NCBI GenBank assembly: GCA_002422225.1
Contig: DITX01000188.1
Coordinates: 1-30,039 of the forward strand
Direction of reading: 5' to 3'
Length of the DNA: 30,039 nt
Source of the DNA: Gammaproteobacteria bacterium UBA6173
GTDB taxonomy: Bacteria; Pseudomonadota; Gammaproteobacteria; Pseudomonadales; Pseudohongiellaceae
Position 1 is the stretch's first letter; every line of letters starts with the position of its first letter. Position numbers and translations under genes: made by a program. A model generated the notes under the pieces. It saw nothing but the letters and a program-made list of their open reading frames with translations. It ran no database searches and had not been told where the DNA came from. Positions 1 to 9,426 of the stretch are shown here, piece after piece.

Positions 1-41
1 TACGGGTTTCAGATGTCACGCAGTTAACTCCCTTGATCAGA

Positions 42-3000
42 TTATGTTACGGGTAACAGTCTGAATTGATCCAGAGTTTTGTTAATAAATTCAAGTCGCG
101 CCACCGGGGTTGGTTTGTCATGGGTAAATGACAACTGAGTGGGTCCGGAAAGTTTGTAAACTTTGGACTGCTTCTGTACCAACTGAACGATAGACAGCGG
201 GTCTATGCGTGTATGCTGCCGGAATACAATACGTCCGGTCTGTGCGCTGGCGTCCACCTTGCTGATACCCATGTCCTCGGCGCGCAGTTTTAACTGGGTG
301 ACTGAAAACAGGATTTTGGCGGCATCAGGTAACAAGCCAAAACGATCGATCATTTCCACTTGCAGGTCGCGCAATTCTTCCTCATCGCGGGCACCTGCAA
401 TACGTTTATACATAATCAATCGGGTATGGATATCGGGCAAATATTCTTCGGGTATCAGCGCAGGTACGCGCAGATTGATCTCACTGCCACTTTGCATGAC
501 CAGATCAATGTTGGGGGTGCGGCCTTCCCGAATGGCCTTGACGGCCTCTTCGAGCATTTCTGTGTATAAGGTAAAGCCAATTTTTTGCAGATGGCCAGTT
601 TGCTCTTCACCCAGAATTTCACCCGCGCCGCGAATTTCAAGGTCGTGACTGGCCAGGGTAAAACCTGCACCCAGCGTGCTGGCCGCAGAAATGGCATCCA
701 GCCGTTTTTCAGCATCGGGTGTCAGCGCTTTGGGCGGCGGTGTCAGTAAATACGCATACGCTTGATGATGTGAGCGTCCAACCCGGCCGCGCAACTGATG
801 CAGTTGCGCGAGGCCCAGTTTGTCGGCACGGTCGATAATGATGGTATTGGCGCTCGGAATATCAATGCCGGTTTCAATGATGGTCGAGCACACCAGAATG
901 TTGTAACGCTTGTGATAGAAGTCTGCCATGATGACTTCCAGCTCACGTTCAGGCAGCTGGCCATGGGCAACACATACTCGGGCTTCCGGGATCAGTTCAC
1001 GCAGGTGCTCAGCCGTTCGCTCAATGGTTTTCACTTCATTATGCAAGTAAAACACCTGGCCGCCGCGCAACAGTTCGCGCAGCACAGCTTCTTTGATCAG
1101 GCTGTCCTGATGTTCGCGCACAAAGGTCTTAACAGATAAACGTTTGGCCGGTGGCGTCACGATTAATGACAGATCTCTGACACCGGACATCGCCATATTT
1201 AAGGTGCGCGGGATAGGGGTAGCGGTCAGCGTCAGGATATCCACTTCGGCCCGAATCGCCTTGATGCGCTCTTTTTGCTGCACACCAAAACGATGCTCTT
1301 CGTCGATAACAAGCAGGCCAAGATCCTTGTACTGGATATTGTTCTGTAGCAGCTTGTGTGTGCCGATGATGATGTCGACCCGGCCATTGCGGATGCGCTC
1401 AAGTGTATCTTCTTGTTGTTTGCTGCTTCGGAAGCGCGAAATCAGGTCAATGCTTACGGGCCAGTCGGCAAAACGGTCCCGAAAACTTTCATAATGCTGT
1501 TGAGCCAGCAAAGTTGTGGGTACCAGTAACGCCACTTGTTTGTGGTTTTGCACTGCTATAAAGGCAGCACGCATGGCCACTTCGGTTTTGCCAAACCCAA
1601 CATCGCCGCAGACCAGTCTGTCCATGCTGCGCGTTGATTGCATATCTGCGATCACGCCCTGAATGGCTTCGAGCTGATCGGGCGTTTCTTCAAAAGGAAA
1701 GCCGGCAGCAAATTTTTCGTAGTCAATGTCGTCAACACGAAACGTATGACCGGTACGCGCTTCACGTTTGGCATAAATATCCAGCAGTTCAACCGCGGCA
1801 TCACGGATTTTTTCGGCAGCTTTGCGTTTGTTTTTCTGCCAGGTGTCGTTGCCCAGCGTATCAAGCGGTGCATGCTCGGGATCGGTGCCACCATAACGGC
1901 TGATCAGATGTAATGAGGCGACAGGGACATACAGTTTGGCTTTGTTGGAATACTCAAGCGTCAGGAATTCAGCCTGATCGCCATCAATCGTCAGGGTTTG
2001 CAAACCCACATAGCGACCTACACCGTGATCGATATGCACAACCGCTGCGCCGGGGGTCAACTCGGTCAGGCTGCGGATAATAAAATCGGTGTTGTCATTG
2101 GCCCGGCGGCGCCGGCGCCGTTGCGCAATTTTCCTGCCCAGTAACTGTGATTCCGTAATCACCATCAGCTGCTCGGAGGGCAGCATTAGCCCTTTATCCA
2201 GCGCGGCCACGGTAATGGCAACGTGCTCCGTACTGCGGATAAACGCTGGCCAGTTGTCAACGGGTCTTGAGTTTATACCCACCGAGCGCAACAGTTCCGC
2301 CAGCGTTTCACGTCGTCCAGCGCTTTCAGCACAAAATAACATTCGCCAGTTGGGCCGTGACGCAATCAGGGTTTGCAGGGCGCGCAGTGGCGTGGCCAGT
2401 GTGTTGTCCGCGCCCAGTACCGGAAAATCACTGAGCGCAGCCTGATGATCATAGGTAATCAGGCTAAAGGTTTTGAGCTGGCGGAATAACTCTTCCGGTG
2501 ACAGAAATAACTCGCCGGGTGACAGAATTGGGCGTTGGCGGTCATGGCGTCTATCTTCATAACGACTATTGATATCCTGCCAGAATCGCTGTGCAGGTTG
2601 ATCAAGCTGGCGATCGCGCAGAATCAGGGTGTTGGCCGGCAGGTACTCAAACAGCTGGCTGACATCGTCAAAAAACAAGGGCAGGTAATATTCAATGCCG
2701 GCAGAAGCTATACCTTCTCCGATATCCTGGTACAGGCTACATTTGCGGGTGTCGACATCAAACATCTCGCGAAAGCGCCCACGAAACGCGGTTCTGCCGG
2801 CCTCATGCAGGGGATATTCTTTACCGGGCAGCAAACGAATACTTTTTACCTTCTCGAGTGAGAGTTGCGTTTCCGGATCAAACACCCGCAGTGATTCAAC
2901 TTCGTCATCAAACAGATCAATCCGATAGGGCCATTTACTGCCCATGGGGAAGATATCCATGATGGCGCCGCGCACGGTAAATTCGCCATGTTCGTAAACA

Positions 3001-3485
3001 GAATCGACATGTTGATAACCAGCACCCGCCAAGCGTTGCCGAAGTCTGTCGACATTCAGTGATTCGCCAACACTCAGCATCAGGCTGTTGCCTTGAATAT
3101 AACTGGGGGGTGGCAATCGGTGCATCAGACTGCTGACCGGCACAATCAGGATGCCGGTTTTCATGTCAGGCAATTGATACAAAGCACTCAAGCGTTCCGA
3201 AACGATGTCCTGATGCGGTGAAAATGTGTCGTAAGGCAGCGTTTCCCAATCCGGCAGCGTCAGGATTGGTAACGCATCCGGGCCGTGATCGGGAATAAAA
3301 AACTGGAGTTCGCGGCGCCGCTGTTCAGCTTCTTCGCTGCTATTGGTAATCAACAGGACAGGGGATTTGCTCCGTCGTGCCGTTTGGGCTAATGCCATGC
3401 TGAATTGTGAATCCGGCAATGCGGGCCACTGCAGCGTGTGGCCCTCTTTGGGCAAAGGTGGAGCGTTCAGTTCAAAACCCGACAT
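42..3485 (-). CDS. mfd: Transcription-repair coupling factor Mfd
   Basis: This 1147-residue protein has the usual Mfd length. In this family the protein binds RNA polymerase stalled at template lesions, pushes it forward with an ATP-driven dsDNA translocase and recruits UvrA for nucleotide excision repair. In order I see an N-terminal UvrB-like module (about residues 20-350), a CarD-like RNA-polymerase interaction domain starting near residue 475 (HIDHGVGRYVGL), a RecG-like SF2 translocase with Walker A GDVGFGKTEVA at 627-637 and the DEEH box at 728-731, and a C-terminal UvrA-masking region. A run of six arginines (about 456-461) lies in the linker just before the RNA-polymerase domain. The ATG at 3483-3485 begins MSGFELNAPPLPKEG. 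The gene is divergent from the GAPDH gene, with about 250 bp between the likely start codons. Identification is secure. Confidence 0.98.
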   Translation of the reverse strand: MSGFELNAPPLPKEGHTLQWPALPDSQFSMALAQTARRSKSPVLLITNSSEEAEQRRRELQFFIPDHGPDALPILTLPDWETLPYDTFSPHQDIVSERLSALYQLPDMKTGILIVPVSSLMHRLPPPSYIQGNSLMLSVGESLNVDRLRQRLAGAGYQHVDSVYEHGEFTVRGAIMDIFPMGSKWPYRIDLFDDEVESLRVFDPETQLSLEKVKSIRLLPGKEYPLHEAGRTAFRGRFREMFDVDTRKCSLYQDIGEGIASAGIEYYLPLFFDDVSQLFEYLPANTLILRDRQLDQPAQRFWQDINSRYEDRRHDRQRPILSPGELFLSPEELFRQLKTFSLITYDHQAALSDFPVLGADNTLATPLRALQTLIASRPNWRMLFCAESAGRRETLAELLRSVGINSRPVDNWPAFIRSTEHVAITVAALDKGLMLPSEQLMVITESQLLGRKIAQRRRRRRANDNTDFIIRSLTELTPGAAVVHIDHGVGRYVGLQTLTIDGDQAEFLTLEYSNKAKLYVPVASLHLISRYGGTDPEHAPLDTLGNDTWQKNKRKAAEKIRDAAVELLDIYAKREARTGHTFRVDDIDYEKFAAGFPFEETPDQLEAIQGVIADMQSTRSMDRLVCGDVGFGKTEVAMRAAFIAVQNHKQVALLVPTTLLAQQHYESFRDRFADWPVSIDLISRFRSSKQQEDTLERIRNGRVDIIIGTHKLLQNNIQYKDLGLLVIDEEHRFGVQQKERIKAIRAEVDILTLTATPIPRTLNMAMSGVRDLSLIVTPPAKRLSVKTFVREHQDSLIKEAVLRELLRGGQVFYLHNEVKTIERTAEHLRELIPEARVCVAHGQLPERELEVIMADFYHKRYNILVCSTIIETGIDIPSANTIIIDRADKLGLAQLHQLRGRVGRSHHQAYAYLLTPPPKALTPDAEKRLDAISAASTLGAGFTLASHDLEIRGAGEILGEEQTGHLQKIGFTLYTEMLEEAVKAIREGRTPNIDLVMQSGSEINLRVPALIPEEYLPDIHTRLIMYKRIAGARDEEELRDLQVEMIDRFGLLPDAAKILFSVTQLKLRAEDMGISKVDASAQTGRIVFRQHTRIDPLSIVQLVQKQSKVYKLSGPTQLSFTHDKPTPVARLEFINKTLDQFRLLPVT

Positions 3486-3635
3486 CTTTCAATCCGCGCG
3501 ATACAAGACAAAATGACACTGCCAGCCAAATGACCCCGACTGCCAGGCAACGCTGCTTGTGGTAAAAGAGGGCGCGTATTCTTGCATAGCGCCGCTGTCA
3601 TGCACAGGGAATGCCCCCCGAAAAGGTCATTTAAG

Positions 3636-3664
3636 TTGCACAGCCCGGGCAATCACAAGATAAT
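3636..3664 (+). promoter_or_regulatory. Candidate sigma-70 promoter for the GAPDH gene
   Basis: TTGCAC (3636-3641), a 17-nt spacer and GATAAT (3659-3664) make a good sigma-70 match in the mfd/GAPDH divergent gap. Transcription would start near 3671. That is downstream of the first in-frame ATG at 3665, so the promoter, if real, excludes that ATG as the start. This is a motif match only. Confidence 0.5.
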
Positions 3665-3736
3665 ATGCGCCGTTTTGGATCAATTCGCATTTGCCGGAAT
3701 GACTTTCTTCAACCACTCGACAGACAGGTGCCCCAC

Positions 3737-5197
3737 GTGACACGACCCAGCCCGGAAGACTATTTCAGTGATTGGAAGCAAAGAGAAGCCTTGGCGCAGG
3801 AAATGATTCCTGTGGTGGGTCGTCTCTACAGTGAGCGTAACGTTGGTGTTTTTATTTATGGTCGCGCGCTGCATAACAGATCAGTGACCAATATCATGAA
3901 ATCTCATCGTTTTGTCCGACAGATCGGGCGCAATGAGATGTCCGAGTTTGAATCGCACCCCATTTTAATGTCAGTGGCAAAACTGGATCTTTGGCATTGC
4001 CAGATCGACCTTGGTAAATTAACTGTCAAGTACATGGAATTGGCGCAGGCAGGTAATGCGCCAGACGTCGATGTGTATGTGGAATCCGAGTTGGCAGCAC
4101 TAATCGGTGTGAAAACGCCCCCCAGTGAAAAATCGCAGGATATCGTATTGTTTGGTTTCGGCAGGATTGGTCGTTTGATGGCACGTTTGCTGATTGAGCG
4201 CACCAGTACCGGCGATGTCATGCGTCTGCGAGCAGTGGTTGTGCGTCCAGGCAAACCTGGCGATATCATCAAGCGTGCAAGTTTGTTGACATCCGATTCG
4301 GTTCATGGTGCATTTCAAGGCACAGTCCGCATTGATGAAGCTAACAACTGTTTGATTTGCAACGGTAATGTTGTTCAGATAATTTATGCCAATGCCCCGG
4401 ATGAAATTGATTACACCCAATATGGCATCAATGACGCCCTGATTATCGATAACACCGGCAACTGGCGCGATGAAGAGGGGCTGTCGCGTCACCTGAAGTC
4501 CAAAGGTGCCAGCAAAGTCATGTTGACCGCACCGGGCAAAGGCAGTCTCAAGAATATCGTTTACGGTATCAATCACGATCAGATCAAGCCTAGCGACCGA
4601 ATCATCACGGCGGCCAGTTGCACTACCAATGCCATTGCGCCAGTGCTGAAAGTGCTTAATGATAAATACGGCATTGTCAGTGGCCACGTTGAAACCGTGC
4701 ATGCCTACACTAACGATCAGAACCTCATCGACAACTATCACACCGGCAATCGTCGTGGTCGAAGTGCTGCGCTGAACATGGTACTGACCGAAACCGGTGC
4801 CGCCAAAGCGGTGGTGAAAGCCGTTCCGGAGTTGGTTGGCAAATTGACGGGTAATGCGGTGCGTGTGCCTGTGCCGAATGTGTCCATGGCTATTTTGATG
4901 CTGAATATGGAAACAGCTGTCACCAAAGAAGAAATCAATGAGTTTTTGAGAGTGCTGGCGTTGCATTCACCACTGCAGAATCAGATCAGTTACACAGAAG
5001 ACCCTGATGCGGTGTCCAGTGATTTTGTCGGTTCGCGCGAGGCCGCCATTGTTGATTCCAAAGCGACCATCGTTGAAGGCAATCGTTGTGTGTTGTACCT
5101 GTGGTACGACAACGAGTTTGGTTATTGCAATCAGGTTGTGCGTATGGTTTACAAAATGGCCGGTGTCAATTACCGAATCTATCCCAACGAAGTCTGA
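3737..5197 (+). CDS. Glyceraldehyde-3-phosphate dehydrogenase, long form with N-terminal extension
   Basis: This enzyme oxidises glyceraldehyde 3-phosphate to 1,3-bisphosphoglycerate with reduction of NAD(P)+. The Rossmann fold starts at the VLFGFGRIGRLMARLL stretch, and the catalytic cysteine lies in AASCTTNAIAPVLKVL (codon near 4619). The C-terminal catalytic domain ends with WYDNEFGYCNQVVRMV. A roughly 130-residue extension precedes the Rossmann fold (DWKQREALAQEMIPVVGRLY onward), as in the long GAPDH paralogs of pseudomonads and vibrios, so it is a family trait. The frame is open from an ATG at 3665, but I prefer GTG 3737 (486 residues) for two reasons: a promoter-like element ends at 3664, and the family motif begins about 12 residues after this GTG. 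GTG 3728 is also possible, and no ribosome site is strong. The gene lies directly upstream of the Nqr operon, whose substrate is NADH. Confidence 0.92.
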   Translation: MTRPSPEDYFSDWKQREALAQEMIPVVGRLYSERNVGVFIYGRALHNRSVTNIMKSHRFVRQIGRNEMSEFESHPILMSVAKLDLWHCQIDLGKLTVKYMELAQAGNAPDVDVYVESELAALIGVKTPPSEKSQDIVLFGFGRIGRLMARLLIERTSTGDVMRLRAVVVRPGKPGDIIKRASLLTSDSVHGAFQGTVRIDEANNCLICNGNVVQIIYANAPDEIDYTQYGINDALIIDNTGNWRDEEGLSRHLKSKGASKVMLTAPGKGSLKNIVYGINHDQIKPSDRIITAASCTTNAIAPVLKVLNDKYGIVSGHVETVHAYTNDQNLIDNYHTGNRRGRSAALNMVLTETGAAKAVVKAVPELVGKLTGNAVRVPVPNVSMAILMLNMETAVTKEEINEFLRVLALHSPLQNQISYTEDPDAVSSDFVGSREAAIVDSKATIVEGNRCVLYLWYDNEFGYCNQVVRMVYKMAGVNYRIYPNEV

Positions 5198-5206
5198 TTT
5201 TATTGC

Positions 5207-5231
5207 CCGGTGTCAGCCTTGCTGGCACCGG
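5207..5231 (+). terminator. Hairpin after the GAPDH gene (possible terminator)
   Basis: An 11-bp stem (CCGGTGTCAGC with GCTGGCACCGG, one G-T wobble) closes on a 3-nt loop 9 nt after the GAPDH stop codon. No uridine tract follows (ATTCCTTCC), so it may be a transcript-stabilising stem or a weak terminator instead of a classic intrinsic one. Confidence 0.45.
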
Positions 5232-5270
5232 ATTCCTTCCTGAGCTTATTCATTTAAACCAAGAAAACGG

Positions 5271-5299
5271 TGGCAAATCAGAGGCCACATACCTATAAT
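5271..5299 (+). promoter_or_regulatory. Candidate promoter of the nqr operon
   Basis: A perfect TATAAT at 5294-5299 sits 17 nt after a weak -35 (TGGCAA, 5271-5276). The predicted start near 5306 leaves about a 67-nt leader before nqrA. The leader holds a small dyad CAATT-T-AATTG at 5329-5339 that could be a regulator site. Motif evidence only. Confidence 0.45.
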
Positions 5300-5372
5300 T
5301 ATTCGCGTTTTCTCAGCGTAAGACATATCAATTTAATTGCATATCCTGAATACAAATTACTAGGCCTGATGA

Positions 5373-6731
5373 ATGATCAGAATTAAGCGCGGGTTGGACT
5401 TACCTATTAATGGCGCTCCGGAACAGGTAATTCATGACGCTCAGCCGGTTCGCACGGTGGCGATTCTGGGGCAGGACTTTGTGGGTATGAAACCCACAAT
5501 GGAAGTCAAAGAAGGGGATAGGGTCAAGCTCGGTCAGACCTTATTTACCGATAAAAAGACGCCCGGCGTCATTTATACCTCGCCAGGCGCAGGGACAGTC
5601 ACTGCTGTCAATCGCGGCGACAAGCGTCTGTTTTTGTCAGTGGTGATCGAGCTTGATGGCAATGATGGCGAACAAGTGAGTTTTGCCCGCTACAGTGATG
5701 CCGAGTGTGTATCCTTGCCACGCGAAAAAGTTGTGGAAAATCTAGTTGACTCGGGTCTGTGGACAGCACTGCGCACCAGACCGTTCAGCAAGGTTCCAGA
5801 CCCTGCCAGCAAACCATCGTCCTTGTTTATCAATCTGATGGATTCCAATCCGCTGGCATTGTTGCCTGAGGTGGTTGCGCGCGAGCATTCACAGGATCTG
5901 GTACGTGGCATCAATCTGCTGGCGAAACTCACCGATGGCAAAGTCTTTGTATGCCGTCGTGAAGGCAGTTTTTCCGGTCTCGAAAAAGAAGCCTTTGCCG
6001 GTAATGTTCAGGTGGAAGATTTTGCGGGACCGCACCCCTCAGGACTGACTGGCACACACATTCACTTTTTGGATCCTGTCAGCCTGAGTCGTTGGGTGTG
6101 GAGCATCGGGTTCCAGGATGTGATTGCAACAGGCAAATTGTTCAGCACCGGCACACTCTGGACCGAACGCGTCGTTGCGTTGGCCGGCCCGCAAGTTAAG
6201 AATCCGCGTCTGTTGCGCACTCGTCTTGGTGCCAATCTGCACGAATTGACGGCAGGTGAGCTTAACGAGGGTGAAAACCGGGTAATTTCTGGATCGGTGT
6301 TGGCGGGTCGAAAAATTACTGAGCCTATGCAATTCCTCGGTCGTTATGATCAACAGATCAGTGTGCTGCGCGAAGGGCGGGAGCGCCCCCTGTTTGGCTA
6401 CCTGTCTCCGGGCGCCAACCGCCACTCCAATTTGAGCATCTATCTATCCAGCCTGCTCAAAGGCAAGAAATTTGACTTTACCACCACCACCAATGGCAGC
6501 GAGCGTGCGATGGTGCCAGTTGGCTCCTATGAAACCATCATGCCACTGGATATTTTGCCCACACAATTACTGCGTACGCTGATTGTCAGTGACATTGAAA
6601 CAGCGATGAGTCTGGGCGCGCTGGAATTGGACGAAGAAGATCTGGGGCTGTGCACCTATGTGTGCCCGGGCAAATATGAATACGGTCCGATCCTGCGTGA
6701 CAACCTCACGCGTATCGAAAAAGAATGTTAG
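5373..6731 (+). CDS. nqrA: Na+-translocating NADH:quinone reductase subunit A
   Basis: NqrA is the large peripheral subunit of the six-subunit Na+-NQR complex in the inner membrane, which couples NADH oxidation and ubiquinone reduction to sodium export. The 452-residue product starts MIRIKRGLDLPINGAP, the typical NqrA opening, and lacks membrane segments, as expected. The C-terminal part contains CTYVCPGKYEYGPILRDNL, a conserved stretch in this family. The ATG at 5373 has only a weak ribosome site (AGG about 10 nt upstream) but fits the family N-terminus exactly. It is the first gene of nqrABCDEF; nqrB follows after 15 nt. Identification is secure. Confidence 0.98.
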   Translation: MIRIKRGLDLPINGAPEQVIHDAQPVRTVAILGQDFVGMKPTMEVKEGDRVKLGQTLFTDKKTPGVIYTSPGAGTVTAVNRGDKRLFLSVVIELDGNDGEQVSFARYSDAECVSLPREKVVENLVDSGLWTALRTRPFSKVPDPASKPSSLFINLMDSNPLALLPEVVAREHSQDLVRGINLLAKLTDGKVFVCRREGSFSGLEKEAFAGNVQVEDFAGPHPSGLTGTHIHFLDPVSLSRWVWSIGFQDVIATGKLFSTGTLWTERVVALAGPQVKNPRLLRTRLGANLHELTAGELNEGENRVISGSVLAGRKITEPMQFLGRYDQQISVLREGRERPLFGYLSPGANRHSNLSIYLSSLLKGKKFDFTTTTNGSERAMVPVGSYETIMPLDILPTQLLRTLIVSDIETAMSLGALELDEEDLGLCTYVCPGKYEYGPILRDNLTRIEKEC

Positions 6732-6746
6732 TGGAAAAAACTCACC

Positions 6747-7964
6747 ATGGGTCTGCGTAAAATACTTGATGATCTAGCGCCGCAGTTTGAAAAAGGCGGC
6801 AAGTACGAAAAGATGTACCCACTGTATGAGGCGGTGGATACCATTTTTTATTCCCCGAGCAAAGTCACTGTCGGTGGATCTCATGTGCGTGATGGTATTG
6901 ACCTGAAACGTATCATGATCACGGTCTGGCTGGCGGTGTTCCCAGCCATGTTTTACGGCATGTACAACGTGGGTTACCAGGCCAATATGGCCATGGTAAA
7001 CATGGGTATTGCCGAGATGGAAGGCTGGCGGGGTGTGCTGATTGGTGCGCTGGCAGGCAACGATCCCAGCAGTATCTGGGATAACTTCTGGTACGGCGCC
7101 ATGTATTACCTGCCGATCTACGCCACCGTGTTTATTGTGGGTGGTTTCTGGGAAGTGCTGTTTGCCATCAAGCGTGGTCACGAAATCAATGAAGGTTTTT
7201 TTGTTACCTCCATTCTGTTTGCCTTGATAGTGCCTCCGACATTGCCACTGTGGCAGGCTGCGCTCGGCATTTCATTTGGTGTGATTGTTGGTAAAGAAGT
7301 GTTTGGTGGTACGGGGAAAAATTTCCTGAACCCGGCACTGACGGGGCGGGCATTTTTGTTTTTTGCGTATGCACCACAGATATCCGGTGATTCAGTATGG
7401 ACTGCGGTTGATGGCTTCAGCGGTGCAACCGCCTTGAGCCAGATCGCCAACAGTGGTCTGCCAGTGATTCTGTCTGCCACCGGTGAGCAGTTGACCTGGC
7501 TGGATGCTTTTTTTGGCCGCATGCAAGGCTCCATCGGTGAAGTTTCAACACTGGCGATACTGATTGGTGCGGTGATATTGCTGGCCACACGCATTGCCTC
7601 CTGGCGCATCATGCTGGGCGTGTTCCTGGGTATGGTTCTGTTCTCTACGCTGCTGAACATGGTCGGATCGGACACCAATCCGGGCTTCGCTACCCCCTGG
7701 TACTGGCATCTGGTACTGGGCGGATTCGCATTTGGTATGGTTTTTATGGCAACTGACCCGGTGTCAGCGTCCATGACCAATACCGGAAAGTGGATATTTG
7801 GACTTTTGATCGGTTTTATGGTGGTGATGATTCGTGTGCTGAACCCGGCATACCCGGAAGGCATGATGCTGGCGATTTTGTTCGGCAATCTGTTTGCACC
7901 GCTGATTGACTACTTTGTCGTGAAAGCCAATATCAAACGGAGGATCGCCCGCCATGTCGTCTAA
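6747..7964 (+). CDS. nqrB: Na+-translocating NADH:quinone reductase subunit B
   Basis: NqrB is an integral membrane subunit related to RnfD. It carries a covalently bound FMN plus riboflavin and, in the family, forms much of the sodium path. The 405-residue protein has a short cytoplasmic N-terminus (MGLRKILDDLAPQFEKGGKY) followed by about ten hydrophobic segments. The flavinylation motif SGAT is at residues 225-228 within VDGFSGATALSQ, making Thr228 the expected FMN attachment site. Attachment would be done by the ApbE encoded downstream. Its last 11 nt overlap the start of nqrC, consistent with translational coupling. Confidence 0.98.
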   Translation: MGLRKILDDLAPQFEKGGKYEKMYPLYEAVDTIFYSPSKVTVGGSHVRDGIDLKRIMITVWLAVFPAMFYGMYNVGYQANMAMVNMGIAEMEGWRGVLIGALAGNDPSSIWDNFWYGAMYYLPIYATVFIVGGFWEVLFAIKRGHEINEGFFVTSILFALIVPPTLPLWQAALGISFGVIVGKEVFGGTGKNFLNPALTGRAFLFFAYAPQISGDSVWTAVDGFSGATALSQIANSGLPVILSATGEQLTWLDAFFGRMQGSIGEVSTLAILIGAVILLATRIASWRIMLGVFLGMVLFSTLLNMVGSDTNPGFATPWYWHLVLGGFAFGMVFMATDPVSASMTNTGKWIFGLLIGFMVVMIRVLNPAYPEGMMLAILFGNLFAPLIDYFVVKANIKRRIARHVV

Positions 7965-8745
7965 CGTCAACTCCGTTGCCAATACACTGAAAATTGCACT
8001 GATATTGTGTGCAATTTGTTCGGTGGTGATTTCCGGTGCTGCGGTGATACTCAAGCCGATGCAGACTGCAAACCAGATACTGGATCGCAATAAAAATATT
8101 TTGATAGCCGCTGGTATGTTCGATCCTGCCGTGAACAGCAATGCAGATGTTGCAAGCATGTTTACGCGGTTTAACGCACGAATTGTGGATCTGGATAATG
8201 GCACGTTTCTGAGTGACGAAGACGCACAACGTCTCGGTCTCGATCCATTAACCTACAATGAAACCGCAGCGCGTAATGATCCCGCTCTCTCAGATGCGTT
8301 GACCGGAGAGGATGACCAGGCAAGAATTCGTCGTCGTGTGAAGTATGCCACCGTGTACACCATCGACAATGCTGATGGCAGTTTTGAAAGCGTGGTATTG
8401 CCGGTCAGCGGATATGGTCTGTGGGGCATCATGTATGGATACCTCGCACTGGAAGGCGATGGCAATACCGTACAGGGCATCGGTTTCTATGATCACAAGG
8501 AGACGCCTGGATTGGGTGGCGAAATCAGCAATCCACGCTGGCAGGCGCAGTGGCCGGGTAAACAGATTTACGGTGCTGACAGCGACGTCGCGTTTGAAGT
8601 CGTTAAAGGTGGTGGTCCTGGCGCGTCGCAGGTCGATGCCTTGTCTGGCGCAACGCTGACCAGTCGCGGCGTTGAAAACATGATTGCATTCTGGCTGGGT
8701 GAGCGCGGGTTTGGTCGTTTCCTCAACAACGAAGTGAAAGGCTGA
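7954..8745 (+). CDS. nqrC: Na+-translocating NADH:quinone reductase subunit C
   Basis: NqrC carries the second covalent FMN of the complex on a domain held outside the membrane by one N-terminal helix (about residues 12-34). The 263-residue product has the conserved HKETPGLGGEI stretch at 181-191 and the flavinylation motif in VDALSGATLTSRG. SGAT is at 231-234, so Thr234 is the expected FMN site. The ATG at 7954 has a GGAGG ribosome site inside nqrB. nqrD follows after 13 nt behind a GAGGAG site. It is related to the orphan FMN-binding protein at 14121-14762, which makes a useful comparison. Confidence 0.98.
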   Translation: MSSNVNSVANTLKIALILCAICSVVISGAAVILKPMQTANQILDRNKNILIAAGMFDPAVNSNADVASMFTRFNARIVDLDNGTFLSDEDAQRLGLDPLTYNETAARNDPALSDALTGEDDQARIRRRVKYATVYTIDNADGSFESVVLPVSGYGLWGIMYGYLALEGDGNTVQGIGFYDHKETPGLGGEISNPRWQAQWPGKQIYGADSDVAFEVVKGGGPGASQVDALSGATLTSRGVENMIAFWLGERGFGRFLNNEVKG

Positions 8746-8758
8746 GAGGAGTTATCTG

Positions 8759-9424
8759 ATGTCTGAGATGAGCAAAACAATTCTGATCAAGCCGATCTTT
8801 AAGGAAAACCCGATTGCGCTGCAAATTCTGGGTGTTTGTTCGGCCTTAGCGGTAACCACCAGTTTGCAGGTGACGCTGGTGATGTGTGTCGCACTGACAA
8901 CCGTTGTGGCATTCTCCAATCTGTTTATCTCTATGCTGCGTAATAATATGCCGGGCAGTATCCGAATCATCATACAGATGACGGTGATCGCCTCCTTGGT
9001 AATTCTGGTAGACCAGATACTAAAAGCCTATGCCTACGAAATCAGCAAACAGCTGAGTGTGTTTGTGGGTCTGATCATCACCAATTGTATTGTGATGGGC
9101 AGGGCTGAAGCCTTCGCAATGAAGAACCCACCCATACCCAGTTTCCTGGATGGTATCGGTAACGGTCTGGGCTACAGTCTGGTGTTGATTATTGTAGGCA
9201 CGCTGCGGGAACTGTTTGGGGCCGGTACATTGCTGGGCTTTACTGTATTGCCAACGGTTGCCAATGGTGGCTGGTATCAGCCAAACGGTTTGATGCTGCT
9301 GGCGCCAAGTGCATTTTTTATTATTGGTTTCTTCATCTGGATTCTGCGTGAGCGTAACGTAGAGCAAATCGAAAAGAATGAGTTCCCGATGTCTGCTCAT
9401 ACTGCTGAGAAAGGAGCCCACTGA
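8759..9424 (+). CDS. nqrD: Na+-translocating NADH:quinone reductase subunit D
   Basis: NqrD is a six-helix membrane subunit paralogous to NqrE. The two pack as inverted partners and share an iron centre in the membrane that passes electrons from NqrF to NqrC. The 221-residue protein keeps the two expected cysteines, Cys27 (LGVCSALA) and Cys110 (ITNCIVMGRAEAF). The polar C-terminal tail (ERNVEQIEKNEFPM) also fits the family. The stop codon is 2 nt before nqrE, and the nqrE ribosome site (AAAGGAG) lies within the last codons of nqrD. Confidence 0.97.
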   Translation: MSEMSKTILIKPIFKENPIALQILGVCSALAVTTSLQVTLVMCVALTTVVAFSNLFISMLRNNMPGSIRIIIQMTVIASLVILVDQILKAYAYEISKQLSVFVGLIITNCIVMGRAEAFAMKNPPIPSFLDGIGNGLGYSLVLIIVGTLRELFGAGTLLGFTVLPTVANGGWYQPNGLMLLAPSAFFIIGFFIWILRERNVEQIEKNEFPMSAHTAEKGAH

Positions 9425-9426
9425 GA

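Noticed and set aside
4100..4966. 288-residue open frame on the minus strand within the GAPDH gene
   Set aside because: It lies wholly antisense to a securely identified gene, has His/Thr-rich shadow composition and no family signature.
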